A DNA stretch of 64,000 nt from Linum tenue (Eukaryota; Streptophyta; Magnoliopsida; Malpighiales; Linaceae), in assembly GCA_946122785.1 (NCBI GenBank), contig CAMGYJ010000006.1, positions 54,456,066 through 54,520,065 on the forward strand. The letters run 5' to 3'. The position numbers and the translations under genes were made by a program. The notes under the pieces were generated by a model. That model did no database searches, was not told where the DNA came from, and saw nothing but the letters and a program-made list of their open reading frames with translations. Shown in pieces: positions 32,993-44,714 of the stretch. How positions within the stretch are numbered: the first letter of the stretch is position 1; every line of letters begins with the position of its first letter.

Positions 32993-33648
32993 GAATTCAA
33001 TCAGATTAAACTCTGATCAAACCATAAAAAATCGTTTACTTGATTGGCTCGACCACTTAAATCGATTTGACAACCTTTCAAAATAATAACCAATTCTGAA
33101 ATTTAAGTTTTGGCCCGTGTAACCCATAATTAATATTAGCAGCCGTGAAATCCAATCAGCACTGCACTGGAAACGGATACGGCCAAATAATGAACATTCA
33201 AATCCGCTGAGCTCCGTCATCCTGCCTCCACACGCTAGCCAGTAACTCCCCAAACAGGCCGCCTTGCCTACATAAGCAGTCAGATTTCCCATTTCTCTCT
33301 TAATCCTTCAGAATCTGCCAGCTTCCCCTTCCTTCACATCACTTTCCCCCCAATTCGGAAGGAAGAGCTCGCAAAAAACCCCGCGAAAAATTCTTCAACC
33401 ACCCCCGTCAACCCGCCGCCGGGGACGCGGGCCGCCTTCCGGCTCTTCCTTCTGCTCCTACCCAATTCTTCCATCTTTTACCACATATAGATATATTCTA
33501 CATCTCTGCCCTAGTTGTTTTAATCAATTTCATCGATACCAAGGGCCCTGATTCTATCTGAGAAGAGTTGGAGTCCAGGGGAATATAATTGGGGTTGTGT
33601 TCCGGAGCTTGGGGAGTTTAGAGGAGGGCGAGCGGGAATAAGATTTTG
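32993..33648 (+). promoter_or_regulatory. Upstream region and 5' leader of the CAT gene
   Basis: Contains CCAAT at 33151-33155 and a weak TATA-like ACATAAG near 33269. From about 33290 to the start codon the sequence is CT-rich and contains no ATG, so the ATG at 33649 is the first in the leader. The transcription start is not determinable from sequence alone. Confidence 0.4.
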
Positions 33649-36600
33649 ATGGGGTTTCTGGTGGATTCGCAAAAGGATGGCGGAATCGGGTTCTTGGGAG
33701 GTTGCGTGAAGACTCTAATAAGGAGGAAACAGGTTGATTCTGCTGACGGCAATGTCCACGGCCACCACCAGTTGGCCAAGGAGCTGTCTGTTCTTCATCT
33801 CATTGCCATTGGTAATGCCTGAGTTTGGAATCCCAAAGCTTTTGTTTCTTTCCACTTTTTTGGAAGATTCAATTGGGACTTTTCTCCTTCTCGTTAATCT
33901 GTTTGTTTTTGCTTCATAGTTCATGATTCATGTCGATTCTCAAATGAGTGTGAATTTGCTTTGGATAAGGTTCTTGGGTTAGCAGCTCAACTTGGGTCAT
34001 TATCCTTTTCTGTTTGGTTTAACTGCAGAGTTAATTGCGACTTACAGTTAATTGTGATGATGATGATCCTACTGAACTCCCTGTGAACTGCTCTTGGCTT
34101 GTCTATCCTTTTACTCCTTTACTGTGACGGATCCTTTTTATTTATTTATAATTGATTGTGTTTGATGTGCTGTTACTCTGCTAACTGACGGTGGTTACGC
34201 TTTGGATCAGGCGTTGGTTCGACGATTGGAGCTGGAGTTTACATTCTGGTGGGGACTGTTGCTAGGGAACACGCAGGGCCAGCACTTGCCTTATCTTTTC
34301 TAATCGCTGGATTTGCTGCCGCTTTATCAGCCTTCTGCTATGCAGAACTTGCAAGTCGCTGCCCATCTGCTGGCAGTGCCTATCACTACTCGTACATTTG
34401 TGTCGGAGAAGGGTAAGTTAAATAATCTTCTGATGTCTTGAAAGTTGTTTACTTATATATGGAACTTGCACAGTCAGTTCACTTCTCGATCAAAGTTATA
34501 ACTTGTTTATATCGCATCATTTTGGCCTAAGTAAATATTCAAAAAAATGGTTGATGAGGACCCACAGTTCATGTGTAGTATCATGTTAATGTTTAGAGAA
34601 TTCTTAAACAAATGATTTGATGAGGGTTTGCTGTTGATTAAGTTAGTTGCTTATCAAAGTCAGCGCTGGTTATGTTCTTTAGTAAATGCAGTTCCAGTTT
34701 GCATGTCAGTTTTCTTCTTTCTTGAAGTTTTAGTGATCTTACCAATAACCACTCTGATGTGCAGAGTTGCTTGGTTGGTGGGCTGGGCTCTGATTCTGGA
34801 ATACACAATCGGCGGGTCAGCAGTTGCTCGTGGCATTTCCCCCAATCTGGTTATTTAACTTCACATGCTCAAACACTTTTGTTTCTTTGATTTTTCTTGC
34901 TATATTGTATCCCTCTCCCTGGCTATTAATAAGATGGCATGTGACACCGTTGTATACATTAATATAGGTATACTCAGTGCTTGAATTCTTGAAACTACTG
35001 TTATTCCGATCTTCATTTTGCTGTGAATTCTCAGAAGTCATTCCTAGTCCCATTAGGAATGAAAGGGAAATTTTTGGGTTTGATTGGGAGTCTTTAGACA
35101 ATAGCATGTGGTTGGTCAGGATCAACTGTATCGGTTTTCAGTCAAGTTGCATTCACAATGTTTCCAGATCTATTAGCACATGTTGATTTTTTTTTCTTCT
35201 TCTTTTCTTTTAACTAACAGGTCTATTATTTCTTGTGGGCAGGCATTGCTATTTGGAGGTGAAGGCAGCCTTCCATTTTTCCTGGCACGTCAAGCGATCC
35301 CGGGGCTTGGTATTGTAGTGGATCCATGTGCGGCAATTCTTGTGTTTGTTGTCACTGGGCTCTTGTGTGTGGGAATCAAGGAGGTGTCCTTTTGTTCCGT
35401 CCTCTCTTTTCATTTTACAATTTTATTCCTACTAGTGTTCTTTGCTTGTAACTCAAAAATTCCTTGCTGCTTACAGAGTACTATGGTCCAAGGCATAGTG
35501 ACCACCGTGAACTTATGTGCCATGCTGTTCGTCATAATAGCTGGAACTTACTTGGGCTTCAAGACTGGCTGGTCTGGATATGAGCTTCCTACTGGGTAAA
35601 TAAATCTTTACAATCTATTCTAGGTTACATATGGTGGGTTATCATAATTTCCCACTAACCATATATTTCCAAATGAGCAGGTACTTCCCCTTTGGTGTTG
35701 ATGGCATGCTTGCAGGTTCCGCCGTTGTCTTCTTTGCTTACATTGGTTTTGATTCAGTTGCCAGCACAGCTGAAGAGGTTGAAACCGCTCTCTTTTCTAC
35801 GTTAGAGTTTTTTCCCCCTTCTTGATATTTGCCTTGTGTTTGCCCATGTATTAACTTTGTTTTTTTTTAACATTATGAACAGGTGAGGAATCCTCAACGT
35901 GATTTGCCTATGGGAATAGGGTTTGCATTGTCCATCTGTTGTTCGCTCTATATGCTGGTGTCGATTGTTGTTGTCGGTTTGGTGCCATACTATGCAATGG
36001 ATCCCGATACTCCTATCTCATCTGCATTTGCTGCTCATGGGATGCAATGGGCAGTGTAAGTAATACATACTGGCTAAGCTCTTTTTTTAATGACTTTGGA
36101 GGTATTTGAAGTTTGTTTCTTACGATTGTTACTTCTGATTACAGTTACATCATTACAGCTGGAGCTGTCATGGCACTGTGTTCCACATTGATGGGGTCAA
36201 TGCTACCTCAGGTAAATCTAGTGGAATAAATCTCTTAGGTGGGATAATTTTTTTCTGGTTTTTCCACATTGACAGAATTTGTAATTATTCCCTTCCTTTT
36301 TCTTATTGTAGCCTCGGATCTTAATGGCTATGGCTAGAGATGGATTGCTGCCATCATTTTTCTCAGATGTCAACAAAAAAAGTCAAGTTCCTGTGAAGAG
36401 CACTGTGGTGACGGGACTATGTGCCGCCACCCTAGCTTTTTGTATGGATGTTGATCAATTGGCAGGCATGGTATGTGGCAGTGTTTTAACCTACAGTTCC
36501 CATTCATGCCATAGATCTCTTTATGATAATGATTGTTGTATTTCTTGCAGGTCAGTGTGGGGACACTTCTTGCATTCACTATGGTTGCGATTTCTGTGCT

Positions 36601-38500
36601 AATACTCAGATATGTGCCACCGGATGAGGTGCCTGTTCCATCCTCACTCCAGGACACAATAGATAGTGTGTCATTGCATTACAACAGAATTAGTGGGGGT
36701 TCTACTAAGAAAAAGTCAAAGGCTCATGCCAGCATTTCCAAGGATTCTAAATTACCTTTGCTTGTTGGAAAGAATGCACCAGCGGACTATCCTGACCTTG
36801 TCAAAGAGGACCCTTCAGTTAAATGTAAGTTCCTCGTTCTCTTGCATGACACAGCTTTATTGCTTAACTGCTTATTTATGTATATCCAAATGTTTGATGT
36901 CAGCAGATGGAGTATGTGTAGCTATAATTACCCTCTGGTCCCCCAATGTTTGATTGCCCATAAATTTTATCTAAATGTAGAGACTGTTGAAGTTTTACAC
37001 GCACAAGACTATAGACTTAATTTTATTTTTCATGTGTCATGTTTTGTTTATGGGTTCAGATGTGTTAAGTGAAGAGAAAAGGAGGAAGATTGCTGGCTGG
37101 ACCATAGCATTCACATGCATTGGAGCATTCACCCTTACATACGCAGCTTCAAATTTGGCTATTCAGTGGTGGGTTGTGTTCCCTTGGTCCAGCATGCATA
37201 CACTCATAACTCGTTGTGTTACCAATGCTTATAGTCAATGTTCAAGAAGACGCTAGGCGCTATCTAGGCGAGGAGGCACAGCCCAGAGCCTAGGCCGATT
37301 AATCGTTGCCTAGGCGGGATTAAACGTTGCAAAAAAATACGATAGATAAGCCATATTCCACAAAAATCCAAGTTGTCATATCATTATTCATCCATTCATA
37401 TTCACATACAACCCTTTTCCACAATCCCAAACATCCCAAGTCGCCAACAATGAGGAGGGATCTCACTGCTGGTCGATGAAGGGGAGCGGCTGGTCGAATG
37501 GGTATGTGAAATAAAATAGGGTTTGGGATTTTCAAAAAAAGGCTACACTTTCCCCCTTTATTAGTTGTTATGGGCGTCGCCCACTAGAGTGAAAACGCGC
37601 CTCCGAGTGCCTAGGTGCCTAGATCAATCGCCCAGGGCTAGACGGGCAATTTCGTCCTGCCCAGCTATTAATCGCGCCTAGGCGAGAGATTAATCGCGTC
37701 TTCTTGAACAATGCTTATAGTTGCCCATGAAATTAGAGAAATGAGCTGATCTTATGTGTTTGAATTTTATATCATCAGGCTTGTTCGGTATTGCTTGTGT
37801 GGATTCGGTGGAGCTCTTCTCCTGACTGGCTTGGTTGTGCTGACATGTATAGAGCAAGATGAAGCAAGGCACAACTTTGGACATTCTGGAGGTATGACAT
37901 CAATCACCCTACAAATATATATTTCAGGAACGCTACCTGCAGGAGTCATGATTCAGCAAATAGGAATAAAGGTTGACTCGAGGAAGCATTTCTATTACTT
38001 GCGTTTTTACTTGTCCGCTAATCTGACTTAGCGGATGCCATTCGGGTTGCCATAAATAGCTGCCTTAGGAAATGTAAGTCACGATTGATGCATTTGTTAA
38101 CAATTTGTACCGTTTGGGGATGTCATTTTTTCTTCTTCAGGTTTCACATGCCCGTTTGTTCCTCTGCTCCCAATCTTCTGCATTCTGATCAATATCTACC
38201 TGCTCGTCAATCTCGGGTGAGTACTCCAATATTATGCTCATCAATGTTGATTTTGATTTTTGAGTGTCCAATATTATGTTTTCTGTTGCTCCATCCAACC
38301 TGAATATAAATTGGGCATGTTTCTTAAAATCTTGCAGTGGTGCCACATGGGCTCGTGTCTCTGTATGGCTGGCGATTGGCGTCGTAGTGTATTTGTTCTA
38401 TGGCAGAAAACACAGCTCTTTAATGGATGCAGTATACGTGCCAGTGGCTCATGCTGGAGAGATATATGGACGAAGAAGCTCTGGAGATACTTTGGCTTGA
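33649..38500 (+). CDS. CAT2: Cationic amino-acid transporter, CAT2/CAT4 clade (vacuolar), 14 exons
   Basis: A predicted 646-residue APC-superfamily transporter with about 14 membrane segments. Exons: 33649-33811, 34211-34412, 34765-34849, 35243-35383, 35477-35595, 35681-35777, 35883-36055, 36145-36211, 36312-36470, 36551-36824, 37060-37168, 37779-37891, 38141-38216, 38338-38500. All joins use GT..AG and keep phase. The start [12 protein letters not shown] and RRKQVDSA match the CAT2 clade. The first membrane segment has [18 protein letters not shown]; also [53 protein letters not shown] and the C-terminal [15 protein letters not shown]. Arabidopsis CAT2 and CAT4 are tonoplast proteins that move basic amino acids; vacuolar location here is by homology. 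The frame is intact. Intron 11 carries a small transposon (37235-37709). CAT2 versus CAT4 is not resolved. Confidence 0.93.
37235..37709. mobile_element. Small Mutator-like element in intron 11 of the CAT gene
   Basis: It is flanked by a perfect 11-bp repeat AATGCTTATAG (37224-37234 and 37710-37720). The inverted ends share GTTCAAGAAGACGC. The interior is rich in GCCTAGGCG-type palindromes (37250-37320, 37600-37690). The long duplication suggests a Mutator-type origin. It lies well inside the intron and should not alter splicing signals. Confidence 0.75.
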
Positions 38501-38966
38501 CGATGGATGGGTGGCTAAGTTTCGGTGATGGGAATACGGGCGTGGACTGTTCCCAGATGGAGCAGGACCTCTTTCTAAGCAACAGAATCTCTTTGTTGTA
38601 CCAAAATTTCAATCTTGTAAGCATTAGAATCAATTTTCATATATTTTATTCTCTCTTCAGTCAACATATATATAGCAGTAGCAGAGACTGAAATCAGTTT
38701 CTCTTTGTAGTATATTCATTTCTGTATGACGAACTATAGGTACCCGGCGAACTAGGGTAATTCGGGAATATATAGATTGTACATATTTGTGGCAAGTTTA
38801 TAAAGCATTGTTCTTCCACTTCTCTGAAAGCTTACAACTTCAACCACCACGGCCAGAACTCTTCCTGTTTATTTTCACAACTCTTATGCAAAATTCCCTT
38901 TTTGAAGCTTTGAGCAAAAGAGAATTATCTATGTGTAAAATTCAGTACTTACGTGGGAGAGGTTAG
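38501..38966 (+). other. Probable 3' untranslated region of CAT and downstream spacer
   Basis: AT-rich, with several poly(A)-signal-like words. No other gene seen. Confidence 0.4.
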
Positions 38967-38993
38967 GGTGCTAACTTCATGGGAGTTAGCACC
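38967..38993. other. Short perfect hairpin
   Basis: GGTGCTAACT and AGTTAGCACC flank a 7-base loop. It may be the tip of an element or a foldback remnant; no function inferred. Confidence 0.5.
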
Positions 38994-38999
38994 GTAATA

Positions 39000-40020
39000 A
39001 CTGCTTTAATCACCGTTCATTTTTTTAAGTTGAATCCAACGGTGATAAGTAATGAAGGGTTTGTTCGGTATTTCACAAAATTAGAAATAATTAACAAATT
39101 AAAATATATTTTCTCTCATCTGTGTGTTTGTAATTTTTTTATCGAAAAAGATTTTGGGGTTTGATAGTAGTGTTTTTGAATTTAATTGTTATCTGTAGTA
39201 ATTTATGAATTTTCTAGTAGCGATTTAATTATCATTAGCAGTGATTTAGGACTTTCCTTGTAGCAATTTATTTGTCATTAGTAGTGATTCAGGAATTTAC
39301 TTGTATTATTTTATATTTCCTGCGTAGCAATTTTTATTGATTAAAATATGTAGTTTACCCAAGAACCACTGCTACACCATAAAACCTCAATCAGATCTGT
39401 AAAATTACTACTAATTAAACCAGAAAACGTTACTACAAATATGGAAAATCACTACTACATATAACAATTCTCATTTACGCGATCGATATTATTGTTAAAT
39501 ATGGAAATCCGCCAACGTAAAGAGATGCTTGGGGGAGAGCAGATCGATGCGGCGGCGTGGTGACAACATTCTCACAGCTGGAAGAGACCCGCCAACGTTG
39601 CAGAGATCCGTCAATTTTGATGGCTGGAAGAGATGAGACGGTAAGACCACGACGTTGCTAGGACAGATTTGGTAATCGACATCGATGCGCGCATGACGGC
39701 GGCGCTACGACGATCTTGCTTTAGACAGATATGGGATTAGTTGAGGGCGGCGAGGGAGAATGTCGTTGACGGCGGCGTTCTTGATTAGTAGTTCAGGATG
39801 GCAACCCAGAGAAAGGACGAAGGCGAGTCCGACGCGAGCGATGGCCAGGCTGGCGGAGGCGATGGCCTCACAGTGGAGACGGAAGAGGCAGGATAAACAT
39901 ACGAGGATCGAACTGCAACTGGTCCATTGGTGGAACATGACGGACAGGAGTGGCCAGTATGGGGTGAAGAATGAGATTACATAAGGGCACCCAAACAAGC
40001 ATCTACACCAGCATATGGCA
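39000..40020. other. Spacer upstream of the Mutator transposase
   Basis: 39165-39330 contains repeated TAGTAGTGATTT-like words. 39500-39980 is GC-richer with words such as GGCGGCG but no recognisable protein. The left terminus of the Mutator-like element is probably in here but I could not define it. Confidence 0.35.
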
Positions 40021-40037
40021 TCAACAATGATCCGTAT

Positions 40038-42327
40038 GTGGATAAACCAAGTCCTCTGTACACTAGCGAGGCAAGCGACGTGGAAGATGAAGAGTTAGAA
40101 TCAATGAGTAGTTCAGATGGTGAAGATATGGAAGTTGATGAGGGGGAATTTCAGCCTCCCACACCTCACTACACGATGGTGCCACAACATCCTCTCTATG
40201 CTCACAACGACGATCCTGACCTCCCTCCTATACCTATCTGGACTCTTGATTCTGGATTCGTGGTTGGCCAAACATTTGGAGGAAAGCCTCAGGTGGTCGA
40301 TGCATTGAAAGAAACTGCTATGCGAAGAAGCTTTCAATATCGTGTCATTACTTCTGACACTAAACAAATTCATGTTCGTTGCGAGAACCATGGCGACGGA
40401 TGCATGTGTCATGTTCGGGCGACATATGTTAAAAGAAATGGGGCTTGGCTCATTCGTAAGACAGACAACAACCACACTTGTAGGTCATCACTGATTTCTC
40501 TAGATCGTCGACAATTGAGTGCAAGGAAGGTTGCACAAACAATCAAACATCTAATTGAGGCACAACCTGGGATTACCGTGAAGAGTGTCATCGCTGAAGT
40601 GAAGAATCGACATGGCTATACCATTAGTTACAAGAAAGCATGGCATGGGAAGCAAGAAGCTATGGCAGAGGTGTATGGCGATTGGGAAGAGTCATTTGCT
40701 AACATGCCTCGTTTGATTCTTGCAATGGTGGACAAGAATCCTGGGTCTGTTTTTGTGCCTAGTTACGAAGATTTCTATGGGGGTGCCAAACGCGTGTTTA
40801 AGCGACTATTTTGGGCATTCAAATCATGCATTGATGGTTTCACCCATTGTCTGCCAATAATCCAAGTTGATGACACCTCTCTGATCGGCAAATACAATGG
40901 CACTCTACTCGTTGCCACTAGTGTTGATGGCAGTATGCAACTTTTCCCGCTTGCTTTTGCTATAGTCGAATCGGAGAACAACTTAAGTTAAGCATGGTTT
41001 TTTTCCCAACTATACACTCGTGTCACTCAACAGAAGGACATTGCCATACTTTCTGATCGACACCATGGAATCAATGTAGTCAAAAGCAAGTTTCTACGTA
41101 GAAACGTTATGGTGGTCTAGAAGCGTAAAATCGTAAGTTTTTAAGTTTTAAAGCGGAGTTTTTAACTACATAAGTTATAAAAACTGAGATATTGTGTAGA
41201 AGCGTTTTAGTGACCTAGAAACGTAAAATCGTAAGTTTTTAAGTTTTAAAACACGATTTTGACTACATTGCATGGAATTGCACATGCTTCTACGACCTGC
41301 CCGAGGAGCTAGGGTGGAAGTGGCGCTGGTGCATACGACATTTCAAAAGCAATTACGAGAAGCACTTTGGTAGAACTTATGGACAACGTGCAGTTTGGCA
41401 CGCTGGTAAGAACAAATAAGATGTTGTGATTATATCAATTGGTTGAATGCGTATACTCCTTTACTCACCTTATTTTGCTTTATTGTAGTTATTGCTTTTC
41501 AGACTCGAAAGTTTGTAGACAAAATGAAGAGCATAAGGGAGGTCCACTCTGAAGGTGCAGATTGGCTAGAAACTCATCCTTTTGAGAGGTGGACGTTACA
41601 TCAAGACGAAGGGTATAGGTATGGAATGACAACAACGAACATGGGTGAGTGCCTCAATGGTTTGTATGTTGGTCTTCGTGCAATGCCTATCTCATCTATA
41701 GTCTTGCATACCTTCTTTCGTACGGTGACATGGTTCGTTGAACGCTACCAAGCAGCATATCAGATGCTGAATGCTGGAATCTACATCCCAAAGAAGATTA
41801 CGGATGATATGAAACCATGGTCGGAAAGGGCAAAATGGTATAAGGTGACTTTATTTAGTCGAAGAGATTCCCGCTTTGCAGTAGTAACAAGAAGTGGACC
41901 AGATAGTTCAAAGGGTGGTAATGCTCAAACAGTCATACTGGATGCAAGGAATGGAATAGGAGAGTGTACTTGCGGGAAGTTTCAAGGGAGACACCTGCCT
42001 TGCTCTCATGCATATGCAGCAGCGAGAAGCGTTAATTTGGACCCTTTGATATGTGTTAGTCCATACTACAAGACTCCATACGTGGTCAGAGTTTGGGAAG
42101 GGTCGTTCTTTCCCTTAGCTCATGAAGCATATTGGCCCCAGTATGATGGACCTGTAGTGTACCCTCCCGAGCACATGAAGCGTACCAAAGGTCGACCTAG
42201 AGTTAACCGAATTGCAAATGAATTGGATAGATCAAGGACACAGCGACGCCGCCCGAAGAAGTGCTCTGCATGTGGAGTTGAAGGGCATGATAGGCGCCAG
42301 TGTCTAGGGCCATCGACTCACAATTGA
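40038..42327 (+). pseudogene. Mutator-like (MuDR family) transposase, disrupted
   Basis: Order of features: acidic N-terminus; Mutator DNA-binding region (GFVVGQTFGGKPQVVDALKE, then the C..H knuckle around CENHGDGCMCHVRATY); DDE core with IQVDDTSLIGKYNGTLLVA and ILSDRHHGI; GWKWRWCIRHFKSNYEKHFG; SWIM zinc finger (CTCGKFQGRHLPCSHAYAA); and a C-terminal knuckle (CSACGVEGHDRRQC). An intron probably lies between about 41407 and 41500. Lesions: TAA at about 40989, a 199-bp hAT insertion at 41072-41270 directly after the second catalytic Asp motif, and a frameshift soon after. The enzyme would cut and join element ends; this copy cannot. Confidence 0.87.
41072..41270. mobile_element. 199-bp hAT miniature element inside the transposase
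   Basis: Termini CAATGTAGTCAAAA / TTTTGACTACATTG; perfect 8-bp duplication CATGGAAT (41064-41071 and 41271-41278). The interior twice has a CGTAAAATCGTAAG segment followed by TTTTTAAGTTTTAAA. Same family as 28837-29462. Confidence 0.9.
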
Positions 42328-42330
42328 AAG

Positions 42331-42426
42331 TTTATGTTGTAATTTGAATTTTATGTTGTGATTTAAGAACTTTATGTTGTAATTTGACTTTTATGTTGTA
42401 ATATTAATTTTATGTTGTGATTTATA
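42331..42426. repeat. Tandem TTTATGTTGTAATTTGA repeats
   Basis: Roughly five diverged units of 19-24 bp starting TTTATGTTGT directly after the transposase stop. Confidence 0.7.
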
Positions 42427-42724
42427 ACAACTTAACAACTCTAGAGAAATAGAACAACTTAACAACGTCATTAGAAATAGAACAACTTAACAACTCTAAA
42501 GAAATAGAACAACTTAACAACGTCCTTAGAAATAGAACATGACAAGAACTCTAAAGAAATAGAACAACTTAACAACGTCATTAGAAATAGAACAACTTAA
42601 CAACTCTAAAGAAATAGAACAACTTAAAAACGTCATTAGAAATAGAACATGACAAGAACTCTAAAGAAATAGAACAACTTAACAACGTCATCAGAAATAG
42701 AACAACTTAACAACTCTAAAGAAC
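42427..42724. repeat. Minisatellite of 27/28-bp units
   Basis: About 11 units, each ending GAAATAG, alternate between a form with AACAACTCTAAAG and one with AACAACGTCATTAG, giving a 55-bp dimer. Two units begin AACATGACAAG instead, 110 bp apart. It separates the transposase from the convergent ORF. Confidence 0.85.
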
Positions 42725-42727
42725 ACC

Positions 42728-43189
42728 TCACTCTTGTGCACCACGTCCGTGTCCCTCTCTTCGACGTCTATTCCTTGAACGAACTCCATATCCAATTCCA
42801 GTATTTCGTGGCAATGGAGGTGGGGTTGCAGTGGCTGGAGGACCATAATAAACATTTGTCATCGGAGTCTGGAAGCTTTGCTGCGGGGTTTGGAATTGAT
42901 GACCATACGATGAAGCATAGTAGGCTCCTCCTCCCCCTCCTTGAGCAGGACCTGATGATCCCTCTCCGAATTTCCTTATGACTGGAGGGAATCCATACTC
43001 GTATGGGTCAGGAAGTGCCACATCTTCTCGTACTTGCACAGGGACTGTAACTGGCTCTTGCCGACGTTTACTCCTCCTTGGTGGTGATGGCGGGAGAGAT
43101 TCAACTTCAATGGCGTGGGAGGAAGGACGTGGCGGTGCAGGTGCAGGAGGATATTCAACTCCATATCCAATTCCAGTATTTCGTGGCAA
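42728..43189 (-). CDS. Proline- and glycine-rich protein convergent to the Mutator transposase
   Basis: 153 codons, unknown function. The N-terminus is MPRNTGIGYGVEYPPAPAPP, followed by a basic patch (PPRRSKRRQEP), a GPAQGGGGGAYY stretch, Gln-rich HQFQTPQQSFQTP, and a C-terminal RSRNRRRREGHGRGAQE. PRNTGIGYGV occurs at both ends because a ~29-bp DNA segment is repeated (near 42785 and 43164). The arrangement, transposase on + and a second ORF on - meeting tail to tail, recalls maize MuDR (mudrA and mudrB), though I see no sequence similarity to mudrB that I can vouch for. It might be an exon of a longer gene. No clear promoter. Confidence 0.45.
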   Translation of the reverse strand: MPRNTGIGYGVEYPPAPAPPRPSSHAIEVESLPPSPPRRSKRRQEPVTVPVQVREDVALPDPYEYGFPPVIRKFGEGSSGPAQGGGGGAYYASSYGHQFQTPQQSFQTPMTNVYYGPPATATPPPLPRNTGIGYGVRSRNRRRREGHGRGAQE

Positions 43190-43321
43190 TCGGGCTTAGC
43201 CGCAACCACAGAGCATATTTTTTTCTTCAAGAGTGGTGGGAGGAAGAGAGGAAGAAGAATGGAGTGGTGTGAGTTTTGGTGGAATGGGAGGGGGTATTTA
43301 TAGGATCTCTGGGAGAGTGGA

Positions 43322-43872
43322 TCGAGTTTACAGAACTCGAACCAGTGCATCGATTTTGGGGCACTCGATCCGCGTCAAAAGCAGTTCGTGGTTAGGTGCA
43401 TCAAAAGATCCAGATCGAGTTTAGGGTACTCGATCAACGGTTGTTCGCGCCTGACGTCATCGATCCGCGTCAATTAGATCGACTACCACGGACTCGGTCT
43501 ACTGCATCGAGTTTCACCAACTCGATTCGCGTCATCCCTGCTTCGCGGGTTTGGTAATCGAACGGCCTAGATCGAGTTTAGAGTACTCGATCAACGGTAG
43601 TGCGCGCCTTAGGTCATCGATCCGCGTCAATCAGATCGATTACCAATGACTCGATCTACTAACATCGAGTTTCCCACACTCGATCCGCGTCATCACTGCT
43701 TCGCAGGTTGAGCAATCGAACGGCCTAGATCGCTTCCCGGTACATCGATCTAGAGTGGAGCGCTGCCCAGGTCATCGATCCAGGTCTTGCAGTTCGAGTC
43801 TTCCTTCCTCGATGCACGTGGATCGATTTGTTGGCAGTCGATCCGGTACTAGTTCGAGTTTGTTGAACTCGA
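43322..43872. repeat. Array of 19-bp palindromes, TCGAGTTTNNNNNACTCGA
   Basis: Six copies at 43322, 43415, 43507, 43572, 43665 and 43854, each 19 bases with perfect 6-bp arms. Start spacings are 93, 92, 65, 93 and 189 bases. Between them ATCGATCCGCGTCA and AACGGCCTAGATCG recur. The array lies upstream of the minus-strand ORF, where an element terminus would be expected. Confidence 0.8.
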
Positions 43873-44714
43873 ACCATGCCAAACTTTGGTAGTTTGGGAA
43901 TTTTTTATAAAAGTTATGTATTTTGGGAATTATTTTTAATTATTACTGTATTTAGAGAATTAATCCGCCTTCGTACCGGCTGCAAAGCGCCTCTTTTTCT
44001 TTGAAGGTTTGCATTCTACTTCAAGAAACTGTGGCAACAAAATGTTCTAATTGGGAGCAGAATTGTCAGTTGGATTCGATCCCCCATGTTTCGACAAGTG
44101 GAAGGAGAGAGTAAGAGACAGAGACAAACAGAGATAGAGAGGCATATACTGGAGAAGAAAGCGTGGGAGAAGGTTCGGGTCCTGAAGCTTCTGCCGCTAT
44201 TGAAATTTGTTGTCGAACCAAGAAGGAAATCTCAGTTTTCCACTTTTCCGCCATTTCGTACTTCCTCAGTTCCTTGTACATGTATAAGGCCAAGAAGTGT
44301 TCGAGAGAATGTGGGCCTGGACGAAGCCTAATGTCACGATGGGCCTGTATTACCAGCGCAATTCTTGGTGACGAGTGTTGGCGCTTTGACCCCGTTGCAG
44401 TTTGACTTATCAAAACGAGTTCTGTAGTGAAGTAAACTTATGGTTGTTTATCGGTCCGTAATCCTAAGATGTGACCTATAAAGTAGGTTAATATCACTAA
44501 TAAATCTGAATTATTAGAAAAATATCACTTGTGTTACAGCCTTTTCAATATTCTAAAAATATCTCAATCTATGACAATTGTGCACTTATGTCGTAACAAT
44601 TTTATTAATCATTAATTCATTATAGATATAAGTCAGTGGTTAACTTGATGTTGACGTGGCGTCAACAAATATTCACAGTAACAAAATTGACCTGAGTTGG
44701 GGAGTGCATGCACA
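43873..44714. other. Spacer with a Mutator-family remnant
   Basis: 44510-44680 contains the ATCACTTGTGT, TTCAATATT and TTGATGTTGACGTGGC blocks seen in the 30638-32325 family, as one degraded half. 43960-44420 shows no recognisable gene. Confidence 0.4.

Noticed and set aside
39705..39998. 97-codon minus-strand frame in the GC-rich stretch before the Mutator transposase
   Set aside because: No family resemblance that I could support; likely chance in GC-rich DNA.
42427..42724. CRISPR-like array of 27-28-bp repeats
   Set aside because: There are no spacers, the units are contiguous, and the context is a plant transposon.
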